64,000 nt of DNA from Mycolicibacterium porcinum (GTDB lineage: Bacteria; Actinomycetota; Actinomycetes; Mycobacteriales; Mycobacteriaceae). The notes beneath the pieces were generated by a model. The model saw nothing but the letters and a program-made list of their open reading frames with translations. It had not been told where the DNA came from and ran no database searches. Positions 8,685-17,616 of the stretch are shown here, piece after piece (the first letter of the stretch is position 1; the number at the start of each line of letters is the position of its first letter). A program made the translations under genes and the position numbers. The stretch covers positions 1 through 64,000 of the forward strand of contig MSTD01000012.1 in NCBI GenBank assembly GCA_001942045.1. The letters run 5' to 3'.

Positions 8685-9800
8685 ATGACGATCAGCGTGG
8701 CCGAGCGGGCGGAGCTGGCCGCCGCGGTCTCCGAGCTGCTGCACGACGAATGCTCCGAGCAGGACGTGCGCCGGGTGATCGAGACCGACGACGGGTTCGA
8801 CCGCGCGTTGTGGCGCAAGCTCGCCGCCCAGGGAGTCACCGGTCTGCTGGTCGACAGCGAGTACGGCGGCGTCGGCCTCGGTGCCCTCGAGCTCGAGGCC
8901 GTCGCCGAAGCCACCGGAGCCGCGCTGCTGCCCGCACCGTTTCTGTCCAGCGCCGTGTTGGCATCCGCATTGATCGGTGCGTCAGGCACCGAGGATGACA
9001 AGCGACGGCTACTGCCTGCCCTGGTCGACGGGACGTCGGTGGGGACCGTCGCGGTGACCGGCTCACGTGGCACCTGGGCGCCCGAGGGCGTCGCGGTGCG
9101 GGCCACCGCTGAAAAAGATTCACCCGACGCCGGTTACACCCTGACCGGCAACGCGCATTACGTGATGCACGGTCAGGTGGCCGACATGATCCTGGTCGTC
9201 GCCCGCACCGACGGCGAATTCGGCGTCTTCCAGATCGCGCCCGACGCCGACGGCTTCGAGCGCACGGCCGCAACGGTTTTCGATCCGACCGTCCCTCTGT
9301 CGACCTACACGTTCGACGCCACCCCCGCCCGCCGTATCGGAACCGAAGGGTGGGACGCCGTGCAGCACGCCCTGGACCTGGCGCTGGTCGCCCTGGCCGG
9401 CGAACAGGTCGGCGGGGCCCGGCGGATATTCGACATCACCGTCGACTACCTCAAGACCCGGATCCAGTTCGGCCGGCCGATCGGCAGCTTCCAGGCCCTC
9501 AAGCACATGGCCGCAGACCTGCTCGTGCAGGTGGAATCGGCCACGTCCGCCGCCCAGCACGCCGCCGCCGAACTGGCGTCCGGCAGCGAAAAGAGCAGCG
9601 GTGCAATCGCTCTGGCCGGCTTCGCCTGCGCCGAGGCCTATCACACGACCGCCATGTCGGCGATCCAGATGCACGGCGGTATCGCGTTCACCTGGGAACA
9701 CCCGGCGCACCTGTTCCTGCGTCGGGCCCGCACCGGTCTGCAGCTGCTCGGCGGCTCGGGACTTCACCGCGAACGCTACCTCTCGGCGAAAGGCGCATGA
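8685..9800 (+). CDS. acyl-CoA dehydrogenase, first of a coupled pair
   Basis: FAD-dependent acyl-CoA dehydrogenase of 371 residues. The N-terminal helical domain (VDSEYGGVGLGALELEAV), central beta domain and C-terminal FAD domain (TRIQFGRPIGSFQALKHMAADL, then MHGGIAFTWEHPAHLFLRRA) are all present. ATG at 8685 is chosen because homologous sequence begins MTISVAERAEL; the frame is open further upstream. Its stop overlaps the start of the next dehydrogenase as ATGA. Such unequal adjacent pairs in mycobacteria often form alpha2beta2 enzymes acting on bulky (steroid or terpenoid) acyl-CoA side chains. The substrate is unknown here. Confidence 0.88.
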   Translation: MTISVAERAELAAAVSELLHDECSEQDVRRVIETDDGFDRALWRKLAAQGVTGLLVDSEYGGVGLGALELEAVAEATGAALLPAPFLSSAVLASALIGASGTEDDKRRLLPALVDGTSVGTVAVTGSRGTWAPEGVAVRATAEKDSPDAGYTLTGNAHYVMHGQVADMILVVARTDGEFGVFQIAPDADGFERTAATVFDPTVPLSTYTFDATPARRIGTEGWDAVQHALDLALVALAGEQVGGARRIFDITVDYLKTRIQFGRPIGSFQALKHMAADLLVQVESATSAAQHAAAELASGSEKSSGAIALAGFACAEAYHTTAMSAIQMHGGIAFTWEHPAHLFLRRARTGLQLLGGSGLHRERYLSAKGA

Positions 9801-10999
9801 AGATGACCGCGAACAACCTGCCCGACGCCGATCAACTGCGCACTGAGGTACGCGACTGGCTCGCCCAGAACTGGTCCGGTCTGCCGAAATCGACCGATCC
9901 GTGGGTCAGTTCGCCCGAGCGGGTGGCCTGGCTGCAGAAGGTGCTCGATGCCGGCTACGCGGTGCCGACGTACCCCATCGAGTGGTTCGGCCGCGAGTAC
10001 CCGAACGCACTGGCCGCGGTGATCGAAAAGGAGTTCCGGGCGGTCAAGGCCCCCGGGGCTCGCCAGGACAAATACAGCATCCCGGCCAACACCGCACTGA
10101 AATTCGGCACCGACAAACTCAAGCACGATCTGGTGCAGGACTTCCTGACGGAACGGATCCGCACCTGCCTGCTCTACAGCGAGCCGGGCGCCGGGTCCGA
10201 TCTGGCGGCGGTGCGCACGACCGCGGTCCGCGACGGCGACGAGTGGGTGGTCAACGGCCAGAAGGTGTGGACGTCGGGCGCCACCACCGCCGAGTACGCA
10301 CTGCTGATCGCCCGTACCGACTGGGACGTGCCCAAGCACAAAGGCTTGAGCTTCTTCATGATTCCGATGCGCCAGCCCGGCATCGAGGTCCGCCCGCTGG
10401 TCCAGATCACCGGCGAATCGCACTTCAACGAGGTGTTCATCACCGACGCGCGGGTGTCGGACGCGTACCTCCTCGGCGGCGAGGGCAACGGGTGGCGGGT
10501 GCTGCAGACGGCGCTGGCCTACGAACGGTCGATCATGGGTGACGGCGGGCGCGGCTCACGCAACCGCACCCGCGCCGACGATCTCATCGGCCTGGCCCGC
10601 GAACACGGCCGCCTCGATGATCCGGCGGTGCGCAAGGAGCTGGCCAACGTGCTGGCCTTGCGGGAACTCAACTCGCTCAACAACGCTCGGGCCAAAGCTG
10701 CCACAACGCAAGGCACATCGAGCTCGATCATGTCTCTGGGCAAGCTGGCGATGTCGAATATCCTCCATGCGGAAGCGCGGCTCAAGACCGAGATCATCGG
10801 TGCGGAAGCACTTTTGGCTGGGCCTGACAATCCCGAAGCCGACGACATAAACTTCTTGACCCTCAACGCGTTCTTCACGTCGATCGGCGGCGGCACCGAC
10901 CAGATCCAGCGCAACATCATCGGCGAACGGGTCCTGGGCCTGGCCAAAGAACCCGAGGTCGATCGCGACATCCCGTTCCGCCAGGCCCGCCGGAGCTGA
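9797..10999 (+). CDS. acyl-CoA dehydrogenase, second of a coupled pair
   Basis: FAD-dependent acyl-CoA dehydrogenase of 400 residues. It carries the substrate/FAD segment LLYSEPGAGSDLAAVRTTAVRDG, then VNGQKVWTSGA, and near the C-terminus the nucleotide segment FFTSIGGGTDQIQRNIIGERVLGL. The start ATG at 9797 overlaps the preceding gene; a second ATG at 9803 is possible. It probably heterodimerises with its neighbour and passes electrons to electron-transfer flavoprotein. A double CoA-transferase starts 3 bp downstream, so the three genes look like one transcript. Confidence 0.9.
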   Translation: MKMTANNLPDADQLRTEVRDWLAQNWSGLPKSTDPWVSSPERVAWLQKVLDAGYAVPTYPIEWFGREYPNALAAVIEKEFRAVKAPGARQDKYSIPANTALKFGTDKLKHDLVQDFLTERIRTCLLYSEPGAGSDLAAVRTTAVRDGDEWVVNGQKVWTSGATTAEYALLIARTDWDVPKHKGLSFFMIPMRQPGIEVRPLVQITGESHFNEVFITDARVSDAYLLGGEGNGWRVLQTALAYERSIMGDGGRGSRNRTRADDLIGLAREHGRLDDPAVRKELANVLALRELNSLNNARAKAATTQGTSSSIMSLGKLAMSNILHAEARLKTEIIGAEALLAGPDNPEADDINFLTLNAFFTSIGGGTDQIQRNIIGERVLGLAKEPEVDRDIPFRQARRS

Positions 11000-11002
11000 C
11001 CG

Positions 11003-13402
11003 ATGACCAACCCGGACGGCTACGACCCACCCCTGGCCGGGGTTCGCATCCTCGACCTGTCGCGCGGCCCGATGATCGCGGTGGGCCGGCTGCTGGCCGA
11101 CCTCGGCGCGGCGATGACCCAGGTGCACCTACACGGCGTCACCGAACAACCCGCCGAGAGCGCGGGAGTCGATGCCGACTCGGTGGCGATCGCGATCAAC
11201 CGGCACGGCGTGGACACCGTCGTCGTCGATCCGTCGACTCCCGCCGGTCAACGTGGGTGGGTCCAGTTGCTGGCTGGGGCCGACATCCTGATCGAGGACA
11301 CCCGCCCCGGTTCCGATGCCGAAAAAACGTTGTCGGTACGCGACATTCGCGCCGAGCACCCCGGCCTGGTGGTCCTGTCCATCAGCGATTTCGGCCGCGA
11401 CACCAGCTACCGCGGCTGGCAGGCCACCACCCCGGTACTGCACGCGCTGACCAGTGAGCTGTCCCGCTCCGGCATCCCGGGACGCGAGCCGTTGGTGCCA
11501 CCCGCCGCGCAACTGCCCTATCACGTGGCGGCCGCACAGGCCGCGGTGATGACCGTCAGCGTGTACCTGGACCGATTGCGCACCGGCGACGGAGATCTCA
11601 TCGACTTCTCGATCCTCGACGGGGCCATGCAGACTCTCGATCCTCCCTTCGGGACCGCGGGGACGGCCTCGGCCGGTGTCGCCCTGAGCGCGCAACAACG
11701 CGACTGGAACGCCGAACGGCTGCGGTACCCCATCATCGCGTGCAAGGACGGTCACGTGCGGATCTGCCTGCTGGCAAAACGCCAGTGGCACGGCATGTTC
11801 GAGTGGATGGGCCGACCCGAGCAGTTCGCCGATCCGTCGTTCGACCGGCTGCGGGTGCGGTTCAGTTCTCCGGAGTTGATGGCCGCGATCGGAAAGTTCT
11901 GCGCCGGGCAGACCCGCGCCGAACTGGAGATCGCCGGCCAACGGCACGGGGTGCCGACCGCCGCGGTACTCACCCTGGCCGAAACCCTCGGCACCGCACA
12001 GGTCACGGATCGCGGGTATTTCCACGACATCGACTTGGCCCCCGGAATATCGGCACCGGCGCCTGCCGGCGTCGTCGAGATCGACGGACACCGGGCCACC
12101 GCGCTCAATGTTTCCGAACCTGCGAGGACCGCCCGCATCGATGACGCCCCACGGCTCGCCGGCCGCTCACGCCGCAACGAGGGCCTTCCACTGGAGGGGG
12201 TGCGCGTGCTGGACCTCGGTGTGATCGTCGTCGGGTCCGACACCGGCCGCCTCTTCGGCGATCTCGGCGCCGACGTCATCAAGATCGAGAACTCGGCGTT
12301 CCCGGATGGGCTGCGCGGCAACCTGTCCTCGATGTCGCAGACCTACGCCGCCGGTCACCGAAACAAGCGCTCGATCGGCATCGATCTGCGGACACCAGAA
12401 GGTCGGGCATTGGCCCACCGGCTGGTGACCCTGTCCGACGTCGTGTTGACCAATTTCAAACCGGGCGTGGCCGAGACGCTGGGCATGGACCACCGAACCT
12501 TGCGGAAGGTGAATTCGGGCATCGTGGTGGTCGACAGTTCGGCGTTCGGGCCCACCGGGCCGTGGGCGAAGCGCCTGGGTTACGGCCCGCTGGTGCGGGC
12601 GGCCGCGGGATTCACCGACCTGTGGGTGTATCCCGACGAGCCCGAATCGTTCTGCGACACCGTGACCGTCTACCCCGATCACGTGGCGGCCCGGATCGGC
12701 GCGCTCGGTGCGCTGGCTCTGCTGCTGCGCCGCGAACGCACGGATGCCGGCGGCTCGGTCAGCGTCGCGCAGTCGGAGGTGATGCTCAGCCACCTGGCCG
12801 CCGAGATCGCTGCCGACGTCCTGGTGCGGCGCGGGCACGCACCCTCGCCCCACCCGGTTCACGACGCGCCATGGGGCCTGTTCCCGGCCGCCGGCGAGGA
12901 CCGGTGGCTGGCGGTGACGGTTCGTGACGACGCCGACTGGCGCGCGCTGTGCGAGGTGATCGACCGTCCGGACCTCGGCGCCGACACGCAGCTGGCCACC
13001 CGGGCCGGACGCGACTTCCACCTCGGCCGCGTCGACGAGGCCGTGCGGGCTTGGACGGCACAGCACCCCGCGACCGAGGCGATGGAGCTGCTGCAGGCGG
13101 CCGGTGTTCCGGCCGGCGCCGCCTTGCGTGCCGCCGAGGTGGCCGAATGGGACTACTACGTGCAGCGTCGCGCGTTCCGCGAGGAATTGCACCCGCATGC
13201 TGACGTGCCGTTCACGATGGAGAACGTGCAGATCCATTCGGATCGCATCGCTGATCCCCCACTGCGCCAGGCGCCGCTGCTCGGCGAGCAGACCCGGGAG
13301 ATCGCCGCCGAACTGCTGGGCCTGGACGACGCCGAGATCGACGAGCTGATCGCCGACGGCGTGCTCGAAGTGCCGCAGAGCTCGCAGTTCGCGGGACGCT
13401 GA
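11003..13402 (+). CDS. fused double class III (CaiB/BaiF) CoA-transferase
   Basis: The 799-residue protein contains two consecutive family III CoA-transferase domains (about 10-385 and 393-790), each opening with a GVRVLDLG-like strand. In formyl-CoA transferase, the family model, an aspartate carries the acyl-CoA anhydride. The second half keeps it in YPDHVAAR (Asp559). At the matching site of the first half the sequence is LPYHVAAA, with Tyr173 in its place. The first half is therefore probably structural, standing in for one subunit of the usual interlocked dimer (inference). It likely activates the acid processed by the coupled dehydrogenases. Confidence 0.88.
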   Translation: MTNPDGYDPPLAGVRILDLSRGPMIAVGRLLADLGAAMTQVHLHGVTEQPAESAGVDADSVAIAINRHGVDTVVVDPSTPAGQRGWVQLLAGADILIEDTRPGSDAEKTLSVRDIRAEHPGLVVLSISDFGRDTSYRGWQATTPVLHALTSELSRSGIPGREPLVPPAAQLPYHVAAAQAAVMTVSVYLDRLRTGDGDLIDFSILDGAMQTLDPPFGTAGTASAGVALSAQQRDWNAERLRYPIIACKDGHVRICLLAKRQWHGMFEWMGRPEQFADPSFDRLRVRFSSPELMAAIGKFCAGQTRAELEIAGQRHGVPTAAVLTLAETLGTAQVTDRGYFHDIDLAPGISAPAPAGVVEIDGHRATALNVSEPARTARIDDAPRLAGRSRRNEGLPLEGVRVLDLGVIVVGSDTGRLFGDLGADVIKIENSAFPDGLRGNLSSMSQTYAAGHRNKRSIGIDLRTPEGRALAHRLVTLSDVVLTNFKPGVAETLGMDHRTLRKVNSGIVVVDSSAFGPTGPWAKRLGYGPLVRAAAGFTDLWVYPDEPESFCDTVTVYPDHVAARIGALGALALLLRRERTDAGGSVSVAQSEVMLSHLAAEIAADVLVRRGHAPSPHPVHDAPWGLFPAAGEDRWLAVTVRDDADWRALCEVIDRPDLGADTQLATRAGRDFHLGRVDEAVRAWTAQHPATEAMELLQAAGVPAGAALRAAEVAEWDYYVQRRAFREELHPHADVPFTMENVQIHSDRIADPPLRQAPLLGEQTREIAAELLGLDDAEIDELIADGVLEVPQSSQFAGR

Positions 13403-13418
13403 GGGCTCATCTCGTACC

Positions 13419-13443
13419 ATTCGTGGGTCACCCACCCTCGAAT
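13419..13443. promoter_or_regulatory. palindromic LysR-type operator before the second LysR gene
   Basis: ATTCG at 13419-13423 pairs with CGAAT at 13439-13443, and inside them GTGGGTCACCCAC (13423-13435) is a perfect 13-bp inverted repeat. The element ends 16 bp before the ATG at 13460, which suits autoregulation. Confidence 0.5.
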
Positions 13444-13459
13444 CGCCGGAAATGACCGC

Positions 13460-14380
13460 ATGGACTTCACCAAACTCAGGTACTTCGTGGCGGTCGCCGA
13501 GGAACTGCACTTCAAGCGGGCCGCCGACCGGCTGATGATCACTCCGCCCCCACTCAGCAAGCAGATCAAGCTGCTGGAGAAGGAACTCGGCGGACAGCTG
13601 TTCGAGCGCAACTACCACGAGGTCCGACTGACGCCGCTGGGCACCAAGCTGCTCGCTCCGGCCCGCGAGATCCTGCGTCAAGTCGATGACCTGAAGGCCA
13701 CCGCGATCCGGCTCACCGAGGGAGCCGCGCCCGTCCGGGTGGGCGCAACCGCTTATGCGCCATCGGATTTCGTCGCCCAGGTCCAGACCGCCGTCGCCAA
13801 CTTGACCGTCCCGACCGAATTCAGCGTCCCGGGCTCGGCTGCCGAGGTGACGGCCAAGCTGGTGTCCGGGCATCTCGACCTCGGGCTCATCCATCTGCCC
13901 ACCTCGGACAAACGGCTGCAATACCGCGTGGTGGCCACCTTCCAGGGTGCGGTGGCGGTGCGTTTCGACGATCCGCTGGCGGCCAAGGAGCAGGTGTCGA
14001 TCGAGGAACTGCGCGATCGTGACGTGGTGATCGATTTCGCCCGGCCCAACCCCGTCATGCTGGCCGGCCTGACCCGTGCGCTCAACGCGCGTGGGGTGAC
14101 CCGCATCGTGCGCACCACCAACCAATTCGGTGGCGAACTGGAGATGGCCGCCCAGGTGTTCAACCGTCATCTCGTCGCGGTCGTGCCGTATGCGCCCGAA
14201 TCATTGATCGGCAAGATCTTCTCTCCACCGGAGTTCACGCTCGTACCCATCGACGAGAGCACCTGGTCACCCGCGCGGATCGCGTTGGCCTGGGTGCCCG
14301 ACCGCCTCAAGAACCCGGCAGAGATGGAGGAGTTGGTGGCTGAACTCGCGCCGGTACTGGCGCGCGGTCACGCGCAGTAG
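13460..14380 (+). CDS. LysR-family regulator
   Basis: LysR regulator of 306 residues beginning MDFTKLRYFVAVAEELHFKRAADRLMITPPPLSKQIKLLEKELGG, a clear LTTR winged helix, followed by an effector-binding domain from about residue 90. It lies 57 bp after the CoA-transferase gene on the same strand and probably regulates the acyl-CoA dehydrogenase/CoA-transferase cluster (inference). The next gene starts one base after its stop codon, so the two may be co-transcribed. Confidence 0.88.
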   Translation: MDFTKLRYFVAVAEELHFKRAADRLMITPPPLSKQIKLLEKELGGQLFERNYHEVRLTPLGTKLLAPAREILRQVDDLKATAIRLTEGAAPVRVGATAYAPSDFVAQVQTAVANLTVPTEFSVPGSAAEVTAKLVSGHLDLGLIHLPTSDKRLQYRVVATFQGAVAVRFDDPLAAKEQVSIEELRDRDVVIDFARPNPVMLAGLTRALNARGVTRIVRTTNQFGGELEMAAQVFNRHLVAVVPYAPESLIGKIFSPPEFTLVPIDESTWSPARIALAWVPDRLKNPAEMEELVAELAPVLARGHAQ

Positions 14381-14381
14381 T

Positions 14382-14945
14382 GTGTTCACAGTGATGCCGA
14401 TGATGGTGGGTGCAACTGTCGCCTCGAGCGTCGCCGCAGTGGCGGCCCTGCTCGGCACGTCCGCACCCGCACCAGAGATCCGCCTGGTCGATGACACCGT
14501 CCCGATGACCCAGGGCGACGGCTCGTTGTCCGACGGACAGGTCCTGACCCCGTTCGACGTGCAGAATCCGGCAGTCGGCCGACTGGAACCGCGGCTGCTG
14601 GCCGCCGTCCAGAACGCCGCGAACGCGGCCGCCGCCGAAGGTGTCACCATGACCATCAACTCGGGGTGGCGGTCGGCGGATTTCCAGCAGTCGCTGCTCG
14701 ATCAGGCGGTGCAGAACTACGGCAGCCTCGCCGCGGCGCGCCAATACGTGCAGACGCCGACCGCATCGCGCCACGTCACCGGTGAGGCCGTCGATATCGG
14801 GGGGCCGCAGGCCGATCACTGGCTGATCGCCAACGGCGCACGGTTCGGATTGTGCCAGGTCTACGCCAACGAGCTGTGGCACTTCGAACTCATCGCCGAC
14901 CCGGCGGGCAACTGTCCCCCGCTGCAGCCCAACGCCGCGGGCTGA
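14382..14945 (+). CDS. secreted M15-family D,D-carboxypeptidase-like protein
   Basis: Protein of 187 residues with an N-terminal hydrophobic segment (VMPMMVGATVASSVAAVAALLG) that looks like a signal peptide or anchor. The C-terminal half carries the VanY/M15B zinc motif SRHVTGEAVDI (about residues 127-137) and the second zinc histidine in ELWHFEL (about 167-173). M15 enzymes trim the terminal D-Ala of peptidoglycan stem peptides outside the membrane. The recorded start is GTG at 14382; GTG at 14391 and ATGs at 14394 and 14400 are equally plausible. Confidence 0.82.
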   Translation: MFTVMPMMVGATVASSVAAVAALLGTSAPAPEIRLVDDTVPMTQGDGSLSDGQVLTPFDVQNPAVGRLEPRLLAAVQNAANAAAAEGVTMTINSGWRSADFQQSLLDQAVQNYGSLAAARQYVQTPTASRHVTGEAVDIGGPQADHWLIANGARFGLCQVYANELWHFELIADPAGNCPPLQPNAAG

Positions 14946-15057
14946 CTTCGCGCTGCCCGCTGCCGCGTGCGCCGATTTCTGCTTGAGGGTCGCGGGAATC
15001 GACGATCAACGACCCGGGTGTAGAAAACGGCAACTTGACGACGCATATCGTGTCCGT

Positions 15058-15906
15058 ATGACTCTGTCCGGAAAGACCATGTTCATCTCCGGCGCCAGCC
15101 GCGGCATCGGCCTGGCGATCGCGAAGAAAGCCGCCGCCGACGGTGCCAACATCGCGCTGGTGGCCAAGACCGCCGAACCGCACCCCAAGCTCGAGGGCAC
15201 GATCTACACGGCCGCCAAGGAGATCGAGGAGGCCGGCGGGCAGGCCCTGCCGATCGTCGGTGACGTCCGCGACGGTGACTCGGTGGCGGCCGCGGTGGCC
15301 AAGGCCGTCGAACAATTCGGCGGCATCGACCTGTGCGTCAACAACGCCTCGGCGATCAACCTCGGCTCGATCGAGGAAGTGCCGCTCAAGCGCTTCGACC
15401 TGATGAACGGTATCCAGATCCGCGGCACCTACGCCGTTTCGCAGGCCTGCATCCCGCACATGAAAGGCCGGGAGAACCCGCACATCCTCACCCTGTCCCC
15501 GCCGATCCGGCTGGAGTCCGAATGGCTCAAGCCGACCGCCTACATGATGGCCAAGTTCGGGATGACGTTGTGCGCGTTGGGCATTGCCGAGGAGATGCGT
15601 GAGGCCGGCATCGCGTCCAACACGCTGTGGCCGCGCACCCTGGTGGCCACCGCCGCCGTGCAGAACCTGCTCGGCGGTGACGAGGCGATGGGCCGCGCCC
15701 GCAAGCCCGACGTGTACGCGGATGCGGCGTACGCGATCTTCAACAAGCCGGCAAAGGAGTACACGGGCCAGAGCCTGCTGTGTGAGGACGTGTTGCTGGA
15801 CAACGGTGTCACCGACCTGTCGGTGTATGACTGCGTGCCCGGATCGGACCTCGGAGTGGACCTGTGGGTGGACACCCCGAACCCGCCGGGATACGTCCAG
15901 CCTTAG
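15058..15906 (+). CDS. short-chain dehydrogenase, HSDL2-like
   Basis: SDR of 282 residues with the cofactor motif SGASRGIG (about residues 10-17), NNASAIN, and the active-site Tyr-Lys pair in YMMAKFGM. The C-terminal YDCVPGSDLGVDLWVD and the spacing around TLSPPIRLESEWL resemble the HSDL2-like SDR subgroup, whose natural substrates are poorly known. ATG at 15058 is chosen because the cofactor fold begins at once (MTLSGKTMFISGAS); the frame is open further upstream. No operon partner is evident. Confidence 0.88.
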   Translation: MTLSGKTMFISGASRGIGLAIAKKAAADGANIALVAKTAEPHPKLEGTIYTAAKEIEEAGGQALPIVGDVRDGDSVAAAVAKAVEQFGGIDLCVNNASAINLGSIEEVPLKRFDLMNGIQIRGTYAVSQACIPHMKGRENPHILTLSPPIRLESEWLKPTAYMMAKFGMTLCALGIAEEMREAGIASNTLWPRTLVATAAVQNLLGGDEAMGRARKPDVYADAAYAIFNKPAKEYTGQSLLCEDVLLDNGVTDLSVYDCVPGSDLGVDLWVDTPNPPGYVQP

Positions 15907-16000
15907 CGGGCGCCGCCAGCATCAGGGTTTGCCCGCCTGGCGAGCGACAATCCAGCGACAACCCGAAAAACGTTGCTGGCAGGCCAATTCACGATTACAC

Positions 16001-16016
16001 TCGAACACATGTTCGA
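16001..16016 (+). promoter_or_regulatory. perfect mycobacterial SOS (LexA) box overlapping the start codon
   Basis: TCGAACACATGTTCGA matches the mycobacterial LexA consensus TCGAAC-N4-GTTCGA exactly. The ATG of the following 13E12-family gene (16009-16011) lies inside the box, so bound LexA would cover the translation start and block transcription there. Confidence 0.9.
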
Positions 16017-17616
16017 CTTGCTCGATCGGCCGGTGCTCGGTGAACTCACCGACACCGCGCTGATCGACACCCTCGAACACCACACCCGCGCCGAAGCCAT
16101 CGAGGCTGCCGCACGCCTGGCCACCATCGCCGAAATCGTCGCCCGCCACTGCGACGACGAAGACGAACTCTCCGCCCACTGCGCGATCGACGGCTGGGAA
16201 ACCGCCAACGCCGCGGTAAGCGCCGCCTGCAATCTCAGCCGCCGTGCCGCCTCCGCCCAGATGCGCATCGCCCAGGCCCTGCGCGACCGACTCCCCAAAG
16301 TCGCCGCCGTCTTCGCCCGCGGCGACATCTCGGAGAAAATCATCTCCACCATCACCTGGCACACCCAACTCGTCACCGACGAGGACGCACTGGGACTCAT
16401 CGACACCGCCCTGGCCGGCGCCGCCACCACCTACGGAGCCCTATCGTCGACCAAAGCCGAACAAGCCATCGACGTCTGGGTGGAGAAATTCGACCCCGCC
16501 GCCGTCCGCAAGACCCGCACCGCCGCCCGAGACCGCGACATCCACTTCGGCGACCCCGACGACCCCAACGGCACCGTCACCATCTGGGGACGGCTGCTGG
16601 CCACCGACGCCGCCCTGATCAAAAACCTCCTCAACACCATGGCCCACGGCGTCTGCGACGACGACCCACGCACCCTCGGACAACGCCGCTCCGACGCCCT
16701 GGGCGCCCTCGGCGCCGGAGCCGACCACCTCACCTGCCAATGCGGCAACCCCGACTGCGACGCCACCGGCATCGACCCCCGCTCCCGCGCCATCGTCATC
16801 CACCTACTCGCACAAACCCTGCCCGAAACTGCCCACGTTGACGACGAAAACCAGGACAGCCCAGGCACAGAAGACCTCCAGGACGACCACGACGCCGTCG
16901 ACGCACCGGCCGACGAACCAGCCCCCGACGCACCCGTGGACCCAGCGCAATCACCCCGCGATCCACGCATCCACGGCGAACCCGCCCTCAACGACTACCC
17001 CGCCGACCGCACCCCCACCGTCACCGGCAGTCCCGCAGTCATCCTCGGCGGCGGCATCGTGCCCGCACCCCTGCTCGCCGAACTCATCGCCACCGGCGCC
17101 ACCGTCAAACCCCTCAGCGACCCCGACGACCTCACCACCGAAACCCGCTACCGGCCCTCGGCCAAACTCGCCGCGTTCGTCCGCATGCGCGACCTCGTCT
17201 GCATGTTCCCCGGCTGCGGAGTCTCAGCCACCAACTGCGACCTCGACCACAGCACCCCCTGGCCCGCCGGAGCCACCCATCCCGGCAACCTCGGCCCCAA
17301 ATGCCGAACCCACCACCTACTCAAGACCTTTCACACCGGCGAGAACGGCTGGACCGACATCCAACACCCCGACGGCAGCCACACCTGGTCCGCCCCCACC
17401 GGTCAGATCTACCACACCACTCCGTTCAGCCAGATCCTGTTCCCCGACAGCACCACTCACACCCCCGCCCCACCAACACAACCCACACCGACCACACCCA
17501 CCGACCGGCACATCAAAATGCCGCTCCGCAAACGCACCCGCCAACAAACCCGCACCCAACGCATCAACACCGAACGCCGACTCAACGCCGAACTCGACAA
17601 ACCCCCACCTTTCTAA
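16009..17616 (+). CDS. 13E12 repeat-family protein, DUF222 plus HNH endonuclease domain
   Basis: Protein of 535 residues (from ATG 16009) of the mycobacterial 13E12/REP13E12 family. DUF222 occupies about residues 1-330 and a proline/aspartate-rich spacer follows. The HNH endonuclease module is near 390-450: CMFPGCGVSATNCDLDH...NLGPKCRTHH, with zinc-type cysteines and the HNH histidines intact. A Pro/Thr-rich, Arg/Lys-rich tail closes the protein. The family is multi-copy, associated with prophage-like insertion sites, and several members are DNA-damage induced; the SOS box at its start agrees. The coding strand is very C-rich and G-poor, with third positions almost always C. A TTG at 15973 would add 12 residues but is less likely. 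Confidence 0.92.
   Translation: MFDLLDRPVLGELTDTALIDTLEHHTRAEAIEAAARLATIAEIVARHCDDEDELSAHCAIDGWETANAAVSAACNLSRRAASAQMRIAQALRDRLPKVAAVFARGDISEKIISTITWHTQLVTDEDALGLIDTALAGAATTYGALSSTKAEQAIDVWVEKFDPAAVRKTRTAARDRDIHFGDPDDPNGTVTIWGRLLATDAALIKNLLNTMAHGVCDDDPRTLGQRRSDALGALGAGADHLTCQCGNPDCDATGIDPRSRAIVIHLLAQTLPETAHVDDENQDSPGTEDLQDDHDAVDAPADEPAPDAPVDPAQSPRDPRIHGEPALNDYPADRTPTVTGSPAVILGGGIVPAPLLAELIATGATVKPLSDPDDLTTETRYRPSAKLAAFVRMRDLVCMFPGCGVSATNCDLDHSTPWPAGATHPGNLGPKCRTHHLLKTFHTGENGWTDIQHPDGSHTWSAPTGQIYHTTPFSQILFPDSTTHTPAPPTQPTPTTPTDRHIKMPLRKRTRQQTRTQRINTERRLNAELDKPPPF

Noticed and set aside
14946..15057. GGGTCG...CGACCC dyad as a terminator
   Set aside because: The six-base stem with a long loop is weak and common in GC-rich sequence.
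15973..16008. TTG start for the 13E12 gene
   Set aside because: It would place the start upstream of the SOS box with no family similarity in the extra 12 residues; ATG 16009 is better.
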